A stretch of 64,000 nt of DNA from an uncultured Flaviramulus sp. Lineage in GTDB: Bacteria > Bacteroidota > Bacteroidia > Flavobacteriales > Flavobacteriaceae. The position numbers were made by a program, and so were the translations under genes. The notes under the pieces were generated by a model. That model saw only the letters and a program-made list of their open reading frames with translations, ran no database searches and was not told where the DNA came from. Positions 9,172-18,962 of the stretch are shown piece after piece. How positions within the stretch are numbered: position 1 is the first letter of the stretch; the number at the start of each line of letters is the position of its first letter. The stretch spans positions 310,001 to 374,000 of the forward strand of contig CANLXL010000002.1 in the NCBI GenBank assembly GCA_947495125.1, in the 5' to 3' direction.

Positions 9172-10688
9172 TCCGAATAAAACCCTTGAATTTCAGGTTG
9201 TCTGTATTTCCAAATTTTGTGTAGCACTTTTATTTCGTATGGATACCTATAAATCTTGTTTTGATATCTGATCGCCGAAATGGTACGCATTACCTTTTTC
9301 TTAAGCCCTTTAATCCTAAAATCAGAAACTGTAGGGTAGTAGCCATTGAGTACAGTTTCAAAATTCTTAATTTTATCCACCATTTTTGGTGTTAACCAGG
9401 GGGTTAACGGGTTTTTACGTAAGTCAAAATTTTCCCATTCCGGGCTAAGCCAATCTTCCAGTTTTTTAGGAAAGTTAAACCCTGCTTTTTGAATTTGTTC
9501 ATAGAGTTCAGACCCTTCAGTTGCTACAGGACTATAAAGATAAATAATGATTTCTGCATTGGGGTTTATGGATTTAATCTCTCTAATAAACGCAATATCA
9601 CTATTAATTTGAGTCATGACTTTTTCAGGCGAGTCGGCTGGCATTCCTAAAACAAAAGAAAATTCGGGGATAATACCTATGGGAGCTAACCGTTTTGCAA
9701 AGTCTTTAATGGATTGACCTGTTTGAGTTCCGCCTTTATTCATTTGTTTCAGTATGTCGTCATTACCCGTTTCGGCACCCAAAAATATCATTTTACACCC
9801 GGCATCTTTCATAAATTTAAGATCAGCATCGCTATACTTATTGATCGTATCAATACGCCCTTCTCCCCACCAGGTAATCCCATCATTTTTAATGCGTTCT
9901 GAAAAGTCCATAACACGTTTTTGGGATGTAAAAAAGTTGTTATCATGAAACTCTATAGCATCAATGCCATAATGATTTTTGAAATACTTTACATCTTTAT
10001 ATATGGTTTCTGCAGATTTGGCTTTCCACCGCCCATCATAAATGGGAACCACAGCACAAAACGAACAGGTAAACGGACACCCCAGGCTGGAGTGATATGA
10101 AAATGTTTTTTTTCCCAGAAAGGTTTTGCTTAAATAGACATCAAGACTATAAAAGGAATTTAGGTACTTATAGGGAAGCGGTGGTAAGGTGTCCTGATCC
10201 AGTAATTTCTCTTTGGGAGTTTGGACAATATTGCCAGCTTCATCCAAATAAATAAGGTTTTTAATACTCTCTATTTTCGCATACTTATTATTTTCTAAAG
10301 CCTCTAAAAGCAAAGGAAAAGCCACATCTCCGGGACCATTTACAATATAGTCTACAAAGGGTGCTTGGATACAAACCTTGTATTGATTAGAAGGAAAATA
10401 ACCGCCCCATATTGTAATGCTGTTTGGAAATAGGGCTTTTAGTTTTTTAGTAAACGGAATGGCTTGTTTAAGTTGAGGTCCGGGCATTACCGTAACGCAA
10501 AAATATTTAAATGCTCCAGAATCAAAATGGCTTTTTATTTTTTTCCAGGGATGACGTTCTAGATTACCATCTACAAAAACATAGTCATGTTTTCCATGAA
10601 TGGACGCACCAACCTGTAATATCGAATTAGGAATGCGATGTTTTGCATTAGAACTACGTGGGTTGAATATGACAATTTTATTTTTCAT
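9168..10688 (-). CDS. Cobalamin-binding-type radical SAM protein
   Basis: The 506-residue protein has an N-terminal Rossmann-like cobalamin-binding region (about 1-170) and a radical SAM domain with the iron-sulfur motif CPFTCSFC near residue 204. The arrangement matches the BchE-like B12-binding radical SAM superfamily, whose members methylate unreactive carbons or rearrange rings. The WGGYFP and YIVNGPGDVAFPLLLEAL segments are typical of this family. It is preceded 5 bases away by a SPASM-type radical SAM gene and overlaps the following methyltransferase gene by 4 bases. The reaction is unknown. Confidence 0.88.
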   Translation of the reverse strand: MKNKIVIFNPRSSNAKHRIPNSILQVGASIHGKHDYVFVDGNLERHPWKKIKSHFDSGAFKYFCVTVMPGPQLKQAIPFTKKLKALFPNSITIWGGYFPSNQYKVCIQAPFVDYIVNGPGDVAFPLLLEALENNKYAKIESIKNLIYLDEAGNIVQTPKEKLLDQDTLPPLPYKYLNSFYSLDVYLSKTFLGKKTFSYHSSLGCPFTCSFCAVVPIYDGRWKAKSAETIYKDVKYFKNHYGIDAIEFHDNNFFTSQKRVMDFSERIKNDGITWWGEGRIDTINKYSDADLKFMKDAGCKMIFLGAETGNDDILKQMNKGGTQTGQSIKDFAKRLAPIGIIPEFSFVLGMPADSPEKVMTQINSDIAFIREIKSINPNAEIIIYLYSPVATEGSELYEQIQKAGFNFPKKLEDWLSPEWENFDLRKNPLTPWLTPKMVDKIKNFETVLNGYYPTVSDFRIKGLKKKVMRTISAIRYQNKIYRYPYEIKVLHKIWKYRQPEIQGFYSE

Positions 10689-10693
10689 AGTAA

Positions 10694-11770
10694 CTAAGCA
10701 ATACTACAGCATCTACTGCAAGCAGGAAATAATCCTCCTGCATTTTGTAGATCTTTTCTAAATTTACTCAAAACAGATGAATGCCATATGGCTTTTAAAT
10801 CTTTTTCATAAATATTACCAATATTTAAGTTGTAGCATCTTCCGTGGGCAGGAATAACACTACCATCAGATTTTATCATAATATTGTTAAAAATATCATT
10901 GCATCTTTTTCCAACTTGCTTTTCCGGGTTTTGATAAAAGGTTAATAGTTGCTCTTTGGAATCTATATTTGGAGAAAAACTAACCGGAAAATCATATAAT
11001 GTTTTATTAATGGCGTTTATCTCATCCCATAACGTATCTAAATCCATATTATCCATATTAATTTCATCTATATTAGAATCGGTTGCAGGATATAACTCAT
11101 GCCATGTTGTATTATGTAAAGCTGCAATTTCCGGAGGCGTAAAATTAGTATGCATAAAGCCTAATTGCTTTAATGGATATGGTTTAAAGAAATTTGAAAA
11201 TTCATGTAGATGTCCGATGTTCCACTCAGTAATAACGCAAAAAACAGAAATTGTAGGACGGTCGTTATATTTTAGTAATTCTTCAATACCTTCAATGGCT
11301 TTTTGAAATGATTTTTTATGTCCACGAATGTCATTGTGAATATCCTGCGGTCCGTCCAAAGAAATATAGACCTCATTTAAACCTGCATCTATAAGCTGTT
11401 TTGCTTTATGTTTTAGAGTTAAGGCGTTGGTTGTGACAGATGTAAATAAGTTTTTAGTGTTGGCATAAGCCAGGGACTCGACTAACAATGGATAGACCAA
11501 TGGCTCAGTAAAGCCATAACCCAATTTCGTTTTTGGATAGAAACGAGCTAACTGATCTATGATTTTTGTTATTAGCTCTTTTGGCATGTTAATAGGGTGC
11601 GTACCAACTAAATTCTGTGCAAAATTGCTGTCGAGGTTTTTGGTTCCTACATCACACATTTTGCAATGTAGATTACAAACATTATTGACGCCTAAAACGA
11701 TCCATTCCGGGGGAAACAGATATTTATTTGGTAGTACTCTTTTGTTTACTGTTTTTAAATGTTTGATCAT
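10694..11770 (-). CDS. Radical SAM protein with C-terminal SPASM-like domain
   Basis: The 358-residue protein carries the CxxxCxxC motif CNLHCKMC at residues 32-39. A cysteine-rich C-terminus (CNDIFNNIMIKSDGSVIP, then GRCYNLNIGNI and CSRCC) matches the SPASM/twitch auxiliary-cluster region that ligates extra iron-sulfur clusters. SPASM proteins oxidise or cross-link peptides, or modify sugars and lipids. No precursor peptide gene is visible nearby, so the substrate may be a glycan intermediate. It starts after a 145-base gap from the upstream glycosyltransferase, the widest gap in the cluster, so a separate promoter is possible. Confidence 0.88.
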   Translation of the reverse strand: MIKHLKTVNKRVLPNKYLFPPEWIVLGVNNVCNLHCKMCDVGTKNLDSNFAQNLVGTHPINMPKELITKIIDQLARFYPKTKLGYGFTEPLVYPLLVESLAYANTKNLFTSVTTNALTLKHKAKQLIDAGLNEVYISLDGPQDIHNDIRGHKKSFQKAIEGIEELLKYNDRPTISVFCVITEWNIGHLHEFSNFFKPYPLKQLGFMHTNFTPPEIAALHNTTWHELYPATDSNIDEINMDNMDLDTLWDEINAINKTLYDFPVSFSPNIDSKEQLLTFYQNPEKQVGKRCNDIFNNIMIKSDGSVIPAHGRCYNLNIGNIYEKDLKAIWHSSVLSKFRKDLQNAGGLFPACSRCCSIA

Positions 11771-11915
11771 GAATATGCGTTCGGTTGACTCAATATAATG
11801 AGCTTGATATGAGAAGCTTAAATTTCAAATAGAAATATATTATCTCATAGTGATGAAATTGCTACCTTCAAATCTTTCGTTTAATTTACTTAATTTTTTC
11901 ATTCTACTAATAACA

Positions 11916-12815
11916 TTATGAATAATCTGTTTCTTTTCCTTTGTTGGTATAATACCTAAAAGTCAAAATATATCTTAAAATACTCTTCAGGTGGAATTTA
12001 GTAGAGAAAGCTCGTTTAAACTGTTGTCTAGCCTCTTTGATTTTTCCATTTTTCAAAAGATATAGTCCTCCCATGTAATGATAACGCATTGTCTTATCTC
12101 TATATTGATTTTTGGTAATCATTCCATTAGCATAGAATATATCCAATGTATATATAATTTCTTCAGGTATATTCATTCCCAAGATTAAACTAAGATTTGT
12201 GCTATGTTTTCGAATTTTTACCAGACGATCAAAGAGTACCGATCCTAAATAATATTTAGTGAGTTTATATAAAAAATTTACGTCTCCAACAGGTAATGAT
12301 TCATCAAAGGGTGCATATTCATAAAAGCATGACTTTTTTATCAATAATGTTGAAGGGTAAATTGGTAAATTATCATTAAAGTATTCCTTAAACAAATTAT
12401 TGGCTTCGATGTTATTATTAGAGATATAACCGGTCTTTTTATCTGTGCCTAGCTCGTTGAAGTGATAAAAATTACAAATCGAGTAATCCAACTTAGGATT
12501 CCCGAGCATTAACCTAACCTGTAATTCAAGTTTTTTTTCATCCCATATGTCATCAGAATCCAGAAAGGCAATAAATTCTCCCTTCGCCATCTCAATACCG
12601 TAATTTCTAAGGTATCCTAGTTTTCCAGAATGATTCAATTTTTTATAAAGTATTTTAGAAGATTGAAACGAATGTATCATTTCTTGAGTATTATCATCAG
12701 ATCCATCATCAATAATAATATATTCCCAATTATGATAGGATTGTTTGAGTACAGATTCTATTGTTTTTTTTAATAGAATGGCTCTGTTGTACGTTATAGT
12801 TATGATACTTACCAT
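11916..12815 (-). CDS. Family 2 glycosyltransferase
   Basis: The 299-residue protein has a GT-A fold N-terminus (VSIITITYNRAILLKKTIES, then EYIIIDDGSDDNT) and the metal-binding motif FLDSDDIW. It should transfer a sugar from a nucleotide donor to a growing glycan on the cytoplasmic side of the inner membrane. It is similar in layout to the other GT2 at 14023, suggesting an old duplication within the cluster. It begins 2 bases after the flippase gene ends. Donor and acceptor are unknown. Confidence 0.9.
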   Translation of the reverse strand: MVSIITITYNRAILLKKTIESVLKQSYHNWEYIIIDDGSDDNTQEMIHSFQSSKILYKKLNHSGKLGYLRNYGIEMAKGEFIAFLDSDDIWDEKKLELQVRLMLGNPKLDYSICNFYHFNELGTDKKTGYISNNNIEANNLFKEYFNDNLPIYPSTLLIKKSCFYEYAPFDESLPVGDVNFLYKLTKYYLGSVLFDRLVKIRKHSTNLSLILGMNIPEEIIYTLDIFYANGMITKNQYRDKTMRYHYMGGLYLLKNGKIKEARQQFKRAFSTKFHLKSILRYILTFRYYTNKGKETDYS

Positions 12816-12817
12816 AT

Positions 12818-14026
12818 TTATTGTTCTTTTCCGTTTAAAAAGAAAGAGACAGATTCGAAATTCATCAATCCAGTAATCGCAAGCTGTGATAAAACCGTAG
12901 CAAATAAAGCGCCTTGCAGCCCGTATAGGGGTGTAAGTAAAATACTGAATATTAAGTTAATAATAACACCAATAATAGAATAATAGGAGGTTTTATTTTG
13001 TAGGTTCCTTTTTGAATACTCATAAATTTTGACAACATTAATGTAAAAACTCCAAATGTATACCCCTCCTAGGATGTATATACTAATTGCAAAGTGAAAG
13101 CTATAAACAAAAGTTAATGTTACGTATATGAAAATTATGCATACCGCGCTTAGCGGAATCCCCAGAATCATAAATCTGCGCTGCAATTTCTGTAGTGATG
13201 ATTGATTTAACCTTAAGATGTTTTTTGCAAAAGGACTTAGAATTAAACTGGCAAAAAAAAGAGAAAATGATAAAAGGCTTAGTAGCACTTGATATTTGGC
13301 CAATGCTGTTTTGTTCATAAAATATGCAACACTGTAAAGATCAATTTTCGATTGAACCATTCCAATAAATCCTATAATTAAAAAAGGAAAGGATGTTTTA
13401 AAGTACGCAACTATTTCTTTTAATTTTAAGAATTCATGAAATGATATGGATTTAAATAAATATTTTTGAAAGTAGACCATCAATAGCATGGCTTTAGAAA
13501 ATAATCCCAAACAATACCATAGAAAAAATGTTTCAATTTCGAGTTCAGATTTCATAAGTATAATAGGTAAGATGGTAACCGTCATTCCAACCAATTCGAC
13601 AAAAATTGAGAACCGAAAACTCCTATGATATTGTATAAGCGCATAGCAAGAATCATAGATAAACTTTAAAAGCACCCATATTATTAAATATAATACAAGA
13701 TTATTAGGGTATACGAAAGCTATAATGATAATAAAGGGAAATAGGATGAACATTCGGTAAACCAACGATTTCTTCCAGATATTATCGATCAAATTCGAGT
13801 GAAGACTAAACTCCCTTATTAAATATTGAGATTGTCCCCAGGAGATGATATTGAATAAGACATTAAATACAATTAAATATTGTACAATTTCACCCCAGAA
13901 ATGTGGTGCCTTAAACTGAATTACTAAATATGACAGCGCAAAATTGAGTAGTGAAGTTACGGTGCTATTTATTGCTCCAAGTATGATGAGCTTTAGTCTA
14001 AATATATATTTAAATTTGTTTTTCAA
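12818..14026 (-). CDS. Wzx-type oligosaccharide flippase
   Basis: The 402-residue protein is almost entirely hydrophobic with about 12 predicted membrane segments. The layout fits the MATE/PST family of polysaccharide flippases that move lipid-linked oligosaccharides across the inner membrane. It lies between two GT2 genes and overlaps the upstream one by 4 bases. No Wzy polymerase or Wzz length regulator is visible in the window, so the product may be a short oligosaccharide, or the polymerase is encoded elsewhere. Confidence 0.82.
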   Translation of the reverse strand: MKNKFKYIFRLKLIILGAINSTVTSLLNFALSYLVIQFKAPHFWGEIVQYLIVFNVLFNIISWGQSQYLIREFSLHSNLIDNIWKKSLVYRMFILFPFIIIIAFVYPNNLVLYLIIWVLLKFIYDSCYALIQYHRSFRFSIFVELVGMTVTILPIILMKSELEIETFFLWYCLGLFSKAMLLMVYFQKYLFKSISFHEFLKLKEIVAYFKTSFPFLIIGFIGMVQSKIDLYSVAYFMNKTALAKYQVLLSLLSFSLFFASLILSPFAKNILRLNQSSLQKLQRRFMILGIPLSAVCIIFIYVTLTFVYSFHFAISIYILGGVYIWSFYINVVKIYEYSKRNLQNKTSYYSIIGVIINLIFSILLTPLYGLQGALFATVLSQLAITGLMNFESVSFFLNGKEQ

Positions 14027-14931
14027 ATAAAATAGGTTTGAAAAATTAATTTCCCAATAGTTTTTACCGAGTTGATATTTAAAGGGTCAACCTTTATACT
14101 TTTTAAATAAAACTTTCTTGCATTCGACCTATCGTTTAGAGCTTTGAGTAAATCAGCTTTTTTGAAAAAGGCCAAACCTATTTTGTTCTTATATAATTTC
14201 GGAGAAATGAGCCTTTTTTTGAATAAATTGTTTAAAGTATATATGTATTCATCAATATGTTCTGTTTTCTTAATACCTAATGTTAAGTTAGAATTATGAC
14301 GTCTGATTTTAACCAGTTTTTCATTAACAAAAGCGCCAATACACCTTTGAGATAAACGAATGGAAAAATCGTAAATACCATATTTCAAACTTTCATCCAA
14401 AAACCCAATTTCTTCTAAACACTTTCTTCGGATAATTAAATTAGATCCAGGATGAAGTGGTCTTTGAAAAGATAAAACCTCTAGGAAAAAAGATCTGACT
14501 AAATGACTTTTCTTTGTTTTTATAAAGTAGTCTGGTCGAATTGAGATATTGTTTTTTAAAAGGAAAGTGTTGCTAAATGAGTATCCAACCTCACTTTTAG
14601 CTTCCATGACTTCAATATGCGATCTAAGTTTATCGGGTAACCATAAATCATCCGAATCTAACAAAGCAATATACTTACCTCTGGCTTCCAATATGCTATG
14701 ATTCCTAAGTTCAGACATTTTTTTAGATTTCTTTCTTTTAGAATATTTAATTTTGGGGTAATTAAAACTCTTTACAACCTGTTCGGTGTTATCATTCGAT
14801 CCATCATCTATAATTAGGTATTCAAAGTCTTGATAAGTTTGACTAATTACTGAATCTATGGTTTGTTTTAGTAAAACCTCACGGTTATGTGTAATTGTAA
14901 TTATGGTAACCTTGGGAGTCATATTTTCCAT
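14023..14931 (-). CDS. Family 2 glycosyltransferase
   Basis: The 302-residue GT2 protein has TIITITHNREVLLKQTIDS, then EYLIIDDGSNDNTE and ALLDSDDLW, the nucleotide-sugar and metal-binding motifs. The C-terminal part is a basic, probably membrane-associating stretch. It is coupled by overlap to the FkbM methyltransferase gene before it (13 bases) and the flippase gene after it (4 bases). It probably extends the glycan that the flippase exports; sugar specificity cannot be read. Confidence 0.9.
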   Translation of the reverse strand: MENMTPKVTIITITHNREVLLKQTIDSVISQTYQDFEYLIIDDGSNDNTEQVVKSFNYPKIKYSKRKKSKKMSELRNHSILEARGKYIALLDSDDLWLPDKLRSHIEVMEAKSEVGYSFSNTFLLKNNISIRPDYFIKTKKSHLVRSFFLEVLSFQRPLHPGSNLIIRRKCLEEIGFLDESLKYGIYDFSIRLSQRCIGAFVNEKLVKIRRHNSNLTLGIKKTEHIDEYIYTLNNLFKKRLISPKLYKNKIGLAFFKKADLLKALNDRSNARKFYLKSIKVDPLNINSVKTIGKLIFQTYFI

Positions 14932-15749
14932 ATCTTGTTTGTGAATACCAATGATGTATCCTTTCTTAATAATTTCATTTTTTTCACGTTTGCCTTTTTA
15001 AGTAATTGTCCATTTAGGTTATAAATGTTCTCATATTCATTTAGGGCATCAAGTACTCCAGTGATAGTCCTTTCAATTTTTTTGTGAAAAAGTAAAACGA
15101 TTATCGGTTTGAAATACTTAAATAACAAAATTCCGAGTATTTTAATTTTGAAAGCACGATAAATAAAATGCTGCAATAAATAGTCAAAATGGAATGAGAT
15201 GTATAATGTTGGAAATTTTAGATTTCGTAATGTTTCAGAGATTGAAGGAAGTACTTTCCACTCACCGCCTTCGATATCTATTTTAATGAAATCGATTTTA
15301 TTTATTCCATTGTTCTCAATAAACTTATTGAAAGTGGTCGTTGGGATTGAAACCGACAGACGATCTCTGGTCCGATTTAGTAGACTTGATGATGAATACC
15401 CAAAATTTGTCCGTGCATAAAGCGCTTCTATACCCTCATTGTCAGATATTCCAAGCTCATAAACCGAGATGTTATTTAGATGACTGTTTAAGGCTATATT
15501 TTCCTTTAAGTCCTTTATTGCAACATGATCTGGATCAATACTGTGAACACTAATGCCTTTGGAGGCGGCATACAAGGTTAATGGGCCTATCCAACACCCC
15601 ATATCTATCATGATATTTTCTGGTCTTAAAAAAGTATCGATAATGACAAAAGATTCGGGTTCCCATTTACCATTAGAAATATCGTTCCAATAAAATTCTA
15701 ATTTTTTCGGGTCAACATAAAAGGATGAATTATTAATGTTTATTTTCAT
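14919..15749 (-). CDS. FkbM family methyltransferase
   Basis: The 276-residue protein has the SAM motif IDMGCWIGPLTLYAASKG, followed by IDPDHVAIKDLKENI and the family motif FIKIDIEGGEWKVL. FkbM enzymes O-methylate sugars or polyketides, and in glycan loci they usually cap or decorate sugar hydroxyls. Its place between a GT4 and a GT2 supports a sugar O-methyltransferase role, by inference. It starts 9 bases after the GT4 stop codon. Confidence 0.87.
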   Translation of the reverse strand: MKININNSSFYVDPKKLEFYWNDISNGKWEPESFVIIDTFLRPENIMIDMGCWIGPLTLYAASKGISVHSIDPDHVAIKDLKENIALNSHLNNISVYELGISDNEGIEALYARTNFGYSSSSLLNRTRDRLSVSIPTTTFNKFIENNGINKIDFIKIDIEGGEWKVLPSISETLRNLKFPTLYISFHFDYLLQHFIYRAFKIKILGILLFKYFKPIIVLLFHKKIERTITGVLDALNEYENIYNLNGQLLKKANVKKMKLLRKDTSLVFTNKIWKI

Positions 15750-15758
15750 CTGCTTGAG

Positions 15759-16811
15759 TCAATTAAGTTGGTACAGTTCTGCATATTCTTGGACCGTTTT
15801 GTTTATGTCAAATGGGTATATACACTTTCTGTTATTTTGTTTTAATTTCTTTTGAACCATTTCAATAAGTTCATTTTTCGATTCTCCAGTTTCCCACATA
15901 TGACTTTTTACATAGCATCCAATGGGTTTTGATACGATATAGGTACCAACTGAAAGTGCTTCAAGAAATACCATACCAAAACTTTCGTAATCGGATGTGT
16001 GTAATAAAACTTTACTCCTGCTCATATAATTAAGAACTTCATTTCTCTCGAGCCCACCAATCAGTTTTAAGTTTTTCGATATGCCTAGCGCAGAAATCTT
16101 GCCTTGCAACATACTTTTTTCATCTCCGTCTCCAATGATCGCACATGTTAATTGGTCATTTTGTTTTATGAGCTTATCTATCAAATCTATAAATAATGAG
16201 AAATTTTTGACCGGAAATAATGATCCTACACCTAAAATATCGATGTCTCTTTTTTCCATATTTATATTGTTCGATAAGGAGCTTTCTAAACCCCATGGAA
16301 TTATACGATCTGGAACAATCTTTAGTGAATTAACTATACTTTCGGCATGAAAATCTGATAAGCCTACTAAAATGGGTTTTTTAATAATAGCTTTTGAGTA
16401 TAAACTATTTCTTTTAGCGTCTTGTCCCATCAATGTACAAATATGCGCTGCTTTATGAAAAGTTGAAATAAATGAACCTATAAAAGCACATTCTCCATAC
16501 CAGAAACTATGAATATGAGTAACTTTTCGGTTTCGGTTTATTTTTAAAAAAATGGATACTACCTTCATCCATAATATAACCCTTTTTAAGCCTTTTTGGC
16601 TTTTACCATTCATAGAATAGATGGTTATATGATTCCATTGAAAACAGTCTTTTTTAAACGGATAATCCAAAGAAATGACCGTAACTTCCAGACTTTTATT
16701 TTCCTTTTTTAAAGCTTTAAGGTAGATCTGTAATGCTGGAATACACCTACTGTCCTTTTCGTTTTCGGGAAAACCCGGTGTTAAACAGACGATATGATTA
16801 GATTTATCCAT
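15759..16811 (-). CDS. Family 4 glycosyltransferase
   Basis: The 350-residue GT-B protein shows GVGSLFPVKNFSLFIDLID and the C-terminal donor-site pattern LLHTSDYESFGMVFLEALS with the EX7E-type glutamates of GT4 enzymes. It acts on nucleotide or lipid-linked sugars with retention of configuration. It overlaps the preceding methyltransferase gene by one base. An N-terminal HIVCLTPGFPENEKDSRC segment is the usual GT4 start. Confidence 0.88.
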   Translation of the reverse strand: MDKSNHIVCLTPGFPENEKDSRCIPALQIYLKALKKENKSLEVTVISLDYPFKKDCFQWNHITIYSMNGKSQKGLKRVILWMKVVSIFLKINRNRKVTHIHSFWYGECAFIGSFISTFHKAAHICTLMGQDAKRNSLYSKAIIKKPILVGLSDFHAESIVNSLKIVPDRIIPWGLESSLSNNINMEKRDIDILGVGSLFPVKNFSLFIDLIDKLIKQNDQLTCAIIGDGDEKSMLQGKISALGISKNLKLIGGLERNEVLNYMSRSKVLLHTSDYESFGMVFLEALSVGTYIVSKPIGCYVKSHMWETGESKNELIEMVQKKLKQNNRKCIYPFDINKTVQEYAELYQLN

Positions 16812-17581
16812 TATTCGAGATTGCCTTTGTTTGTATACTTAACCCACATGAAAGGGGAATCAGTTTTTCCTAAAATTCGACTAATAGCTTTTCTTTTTGG
16901 TTTGTAGAGAATTTTAAATTCCTTAATATCTTCCTTTCTATGATGAAAATAGTGCTCTGTCATCTTTGGAAAACCAAGTTCCTCGTAATAAGCTTTAGTT
17001 CTTTCTTTAGCCTTATCTATGTCAGAAGCATCATAAAAAGGGCTATCAAATATATGGAGCTCTCCATTCATTGTTAACTTTTGCGTCAAAGTATCTACTA
17101 TTTTTGATAGATCCGAGAAATATTGAATACAACTATTAACTGTAATGATATCAAAACCTTTTGAAGCTATCAAAGCTTCCGAAGAGAAGATATCGGCATA
17201 AATGAATTTTAAATTCGGTTTACTAAAAACGCGTACTGCTTGTTCTAACTCCATGTCGTTAATATCCAACCCGAAAATTTCTGAATCAGGAATTCCTGAT
17301 AATTGATGGCTAAACCATCCGTTACCACATCCTATATCCAATATTTTTAAAGGAGCATTTTTTGCAGTAATATATTCTATAAGTCTTTTTGCAGATTTTT
17401 GCCGAAGTTTCCATTCTTGATAATAGCGATGTGTTTTGGGAACATATGGAAGACGTTTAACTATAGCATCACTATAAAAGCGTTCCTCCTTTTTTCTCAC
17501 ATCAATATAGATATTCGAAAAGCTATTCTCTCGTTGAGTAATATAATAAACACCTTTATGTGATTTGAAGCTAAGTAACAT
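16811..17581 (-). CDS. Class I SAM-dependent methyltransferase
   Basis: The 256-residue protein has LDIGCGNGWFSHQLSG near residue 80 with FGLDINDMELEQA, a standard SAM-binding core of the Methyltransf_11/25 type. The long N-terminal region before the core (YYITQRENSFSNIYIDVRKK) is unassigned. It follows a radical SAM gene with an 11-base overlap, the same pairing as at 18959-21197. The substrate is probably an intermediate handled by the neighbouring radical SAM protein. Confidence 0.82.
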   Translation of the reverse strand: MLLSFKSHKGVYYITQRENSFSNIYIDVRKKEERFYSDAIVKRLPYVPKTHRYYQEWKLRQKSAKRLIEYITAKNAPLKILDIGCGNGWFSHQLSGIPDSEIFGLDINDMELEQAVRVFSKPNLKFIYADIFSSEALIASKGFDIITVNSCIQYFSDLSKIVDTLTQKLTMNGELHIFDSPFYDASDIDKAKERTKAYYEELGFPKMTEHYFHHRKEDIKEFKILYKPKRKAISRILGKTDSPFMWVKYTNKGNLE

Positions 17582-18962
17582 GTTTATAATATTTCATTGC
17601 AAAAAGTGCGAGCATGGACTTTAATTTTAGTTTTATCATCGTCATATTATAACCATTTTTCAATGTGCTCTTTTTATAATAGTTTACTTCGCTAACTGTA
17701 CGACGTACCGCATAATCATAAAACTTCCGGGAATAGGTCCGTTTAAAATCAATATCTCTATCTGTAGAAGTACGCCAGTCCGGTTTTGTGATTATTTGAT
17801 TTTCAACTTCGTTATATAGCGATGTACCTTTAATGGGGTAGGCCACGGTAATCGTAAAATGGGTCGGATTAGCCGCTTTCAAATAATGAATCGTTTTGTT
17901 AATGTCGTCTTCGTCCTCTCCGGGATAGCCTAACATAATAAAGGTGCCGGTTTCGATTCCGGCGGCATTGGTTTTTTGAATGGCCGATTTTACCACATCA
18001 ACATCCACACGTCTATCCATGGCGTCAATAATCTTTTGTGAACCACTTTCTGCACCAATCCAAATTCTATAGCAACCGGCTTCTTTTAACAATTGTATAA
18101 TATCATCATCTAAACGCTCGGCTCTTGTAATACACTCAAAAGGAATAATAGCATCTTGTTTAATAAGCTCTTCATGAAAGCTTCGGATCCATTTATGACT
18201 CACCGAAAAAACATCGTCAACAAACCAAATACTATCCGGGTTATAAGTGTTTTTGAGCATTTTTAATTCGGTGGCGACTAGGTCCGCAGGACGTCTTCGA
18301 TAGCTTTGGCCATAAACTGCGGTACTACACCATTTACAAGTATAGGGACAACCACGCTGTGTACTTACGTTCATAGAACTTTTGCCATGATGTGTTTTCC
18401 AGGTGTCCAAATATTTATCAACCGGAATGTCTGCTCGGTTTGGTAGTGGTAGCTCAGAAAGGTCTTTTATTTTTGTCCGCGGAGGGGTTTTTATAACTTT
18501 AGTATCTTTTAAATAGGCAATGCCCGTAATTTCGCTATAATCTTCAACATTAACAATAGCATTATATAATTCAAGTGTTGTTTGTTCACCTTCTCCAATA
18601 ACCAAAAAATCGACCCCGGTCTTTAAATAATTTTCGCAGTTATAAGTAATATCCGGTCCCCCTAAAATGATTTTTGGAAACCCATATTTAGCTTCATTCT
18701 TTAGAATATGAATGAGTTTAATAACATTGATTTTAGTCATTAAATTGGTGTATATAGCAACTACCCTAGGCGAGTTTTGAGAGATAAAATCTAATTGATC
18801 TTTTTTAGAGTAAAAGGTGGAGTCAAAGACTGAATTTTCGATATTATTTTGGTTCAAATAAGCAGAAACGTACAGCAACCCCAACGGCGCATAAGGCTTC
18901 ATGATAGCCTGTTCTTTGGTATCTTCATAAAGGTAATATGCATGGGTTAAAACGATACTCAT
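17571..18962 (-). CDS. Cobalamin-binding-type radical SAM protein
   Basis: The 463-residue protein has an N-terminal B12-binding-like domain (PYAPLGLLYVSAYL, VLGGPDI-type segment, FLVIGEGEQTTLELYNAI) and a radical SAM domain with CPYTCKWC near residue 205, then WFVDDVFSV and RIWIGAESGSQKIIDAMDR. It resembles its neighbour at 19731 throughout (RGCP..C.WC, AESGSQ.I.DAMD, YP..GT), which indicates tandem duplication around the interposed methyltransferase. It overlaps both adjacent genes by 4 and 11 bases. Reaction unknown; carbon methylation is a common activity in the family. Confidence 0.9.
   Translation of the reverse strand: MSIVLTHAYYLYEDTKEQAIMKPYAPLGLLYVSAYLNQNNIENSVFDSTFYSKKDQLDFISQNSPRVVAIYTNLMTKINVIKLIHILKNEAKYGFPKIILGGPDITYNCENYLKTGVDFLVIGEGEQTTLELYNAIVNVEDYSEITGIAYLKDTKVIKTPPRTKIKDLSELPLPNRADIPVDKYLDTWKTHHGKSSMNVSTQRGCPYTCKWCSTAVYGQSYRRRPADLVATELKMLKNTYNPDSIWFVDDVFSVSHKWIRSFHEELIKQDAIIPFECITRAERLDDDIIQLLKEAGCYRIWIGAESGSQKIIDAMDRRVDVDVVKSAIQKTNAAGIETGTFIMLGYPGEDEDDINKTIHYLKAANPTHFTITVAYPIKGTSLYNEVENQIITKPDWRTSTDRDIDFKRTYSRKFYDYAVRRTVSEVNYYKKSTLKNGYNMTMIKLKLKSMLALFAMKYYKHVT

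Noticed and set aside
10694..11770. RiPP (peptide natural product) cluster around the SPASM radical SAM gene
   Set aside because: No small precursor-peptide frame, leader-binding protein or protease/exporter pair is visible next to it; glycan genes dominate the context.
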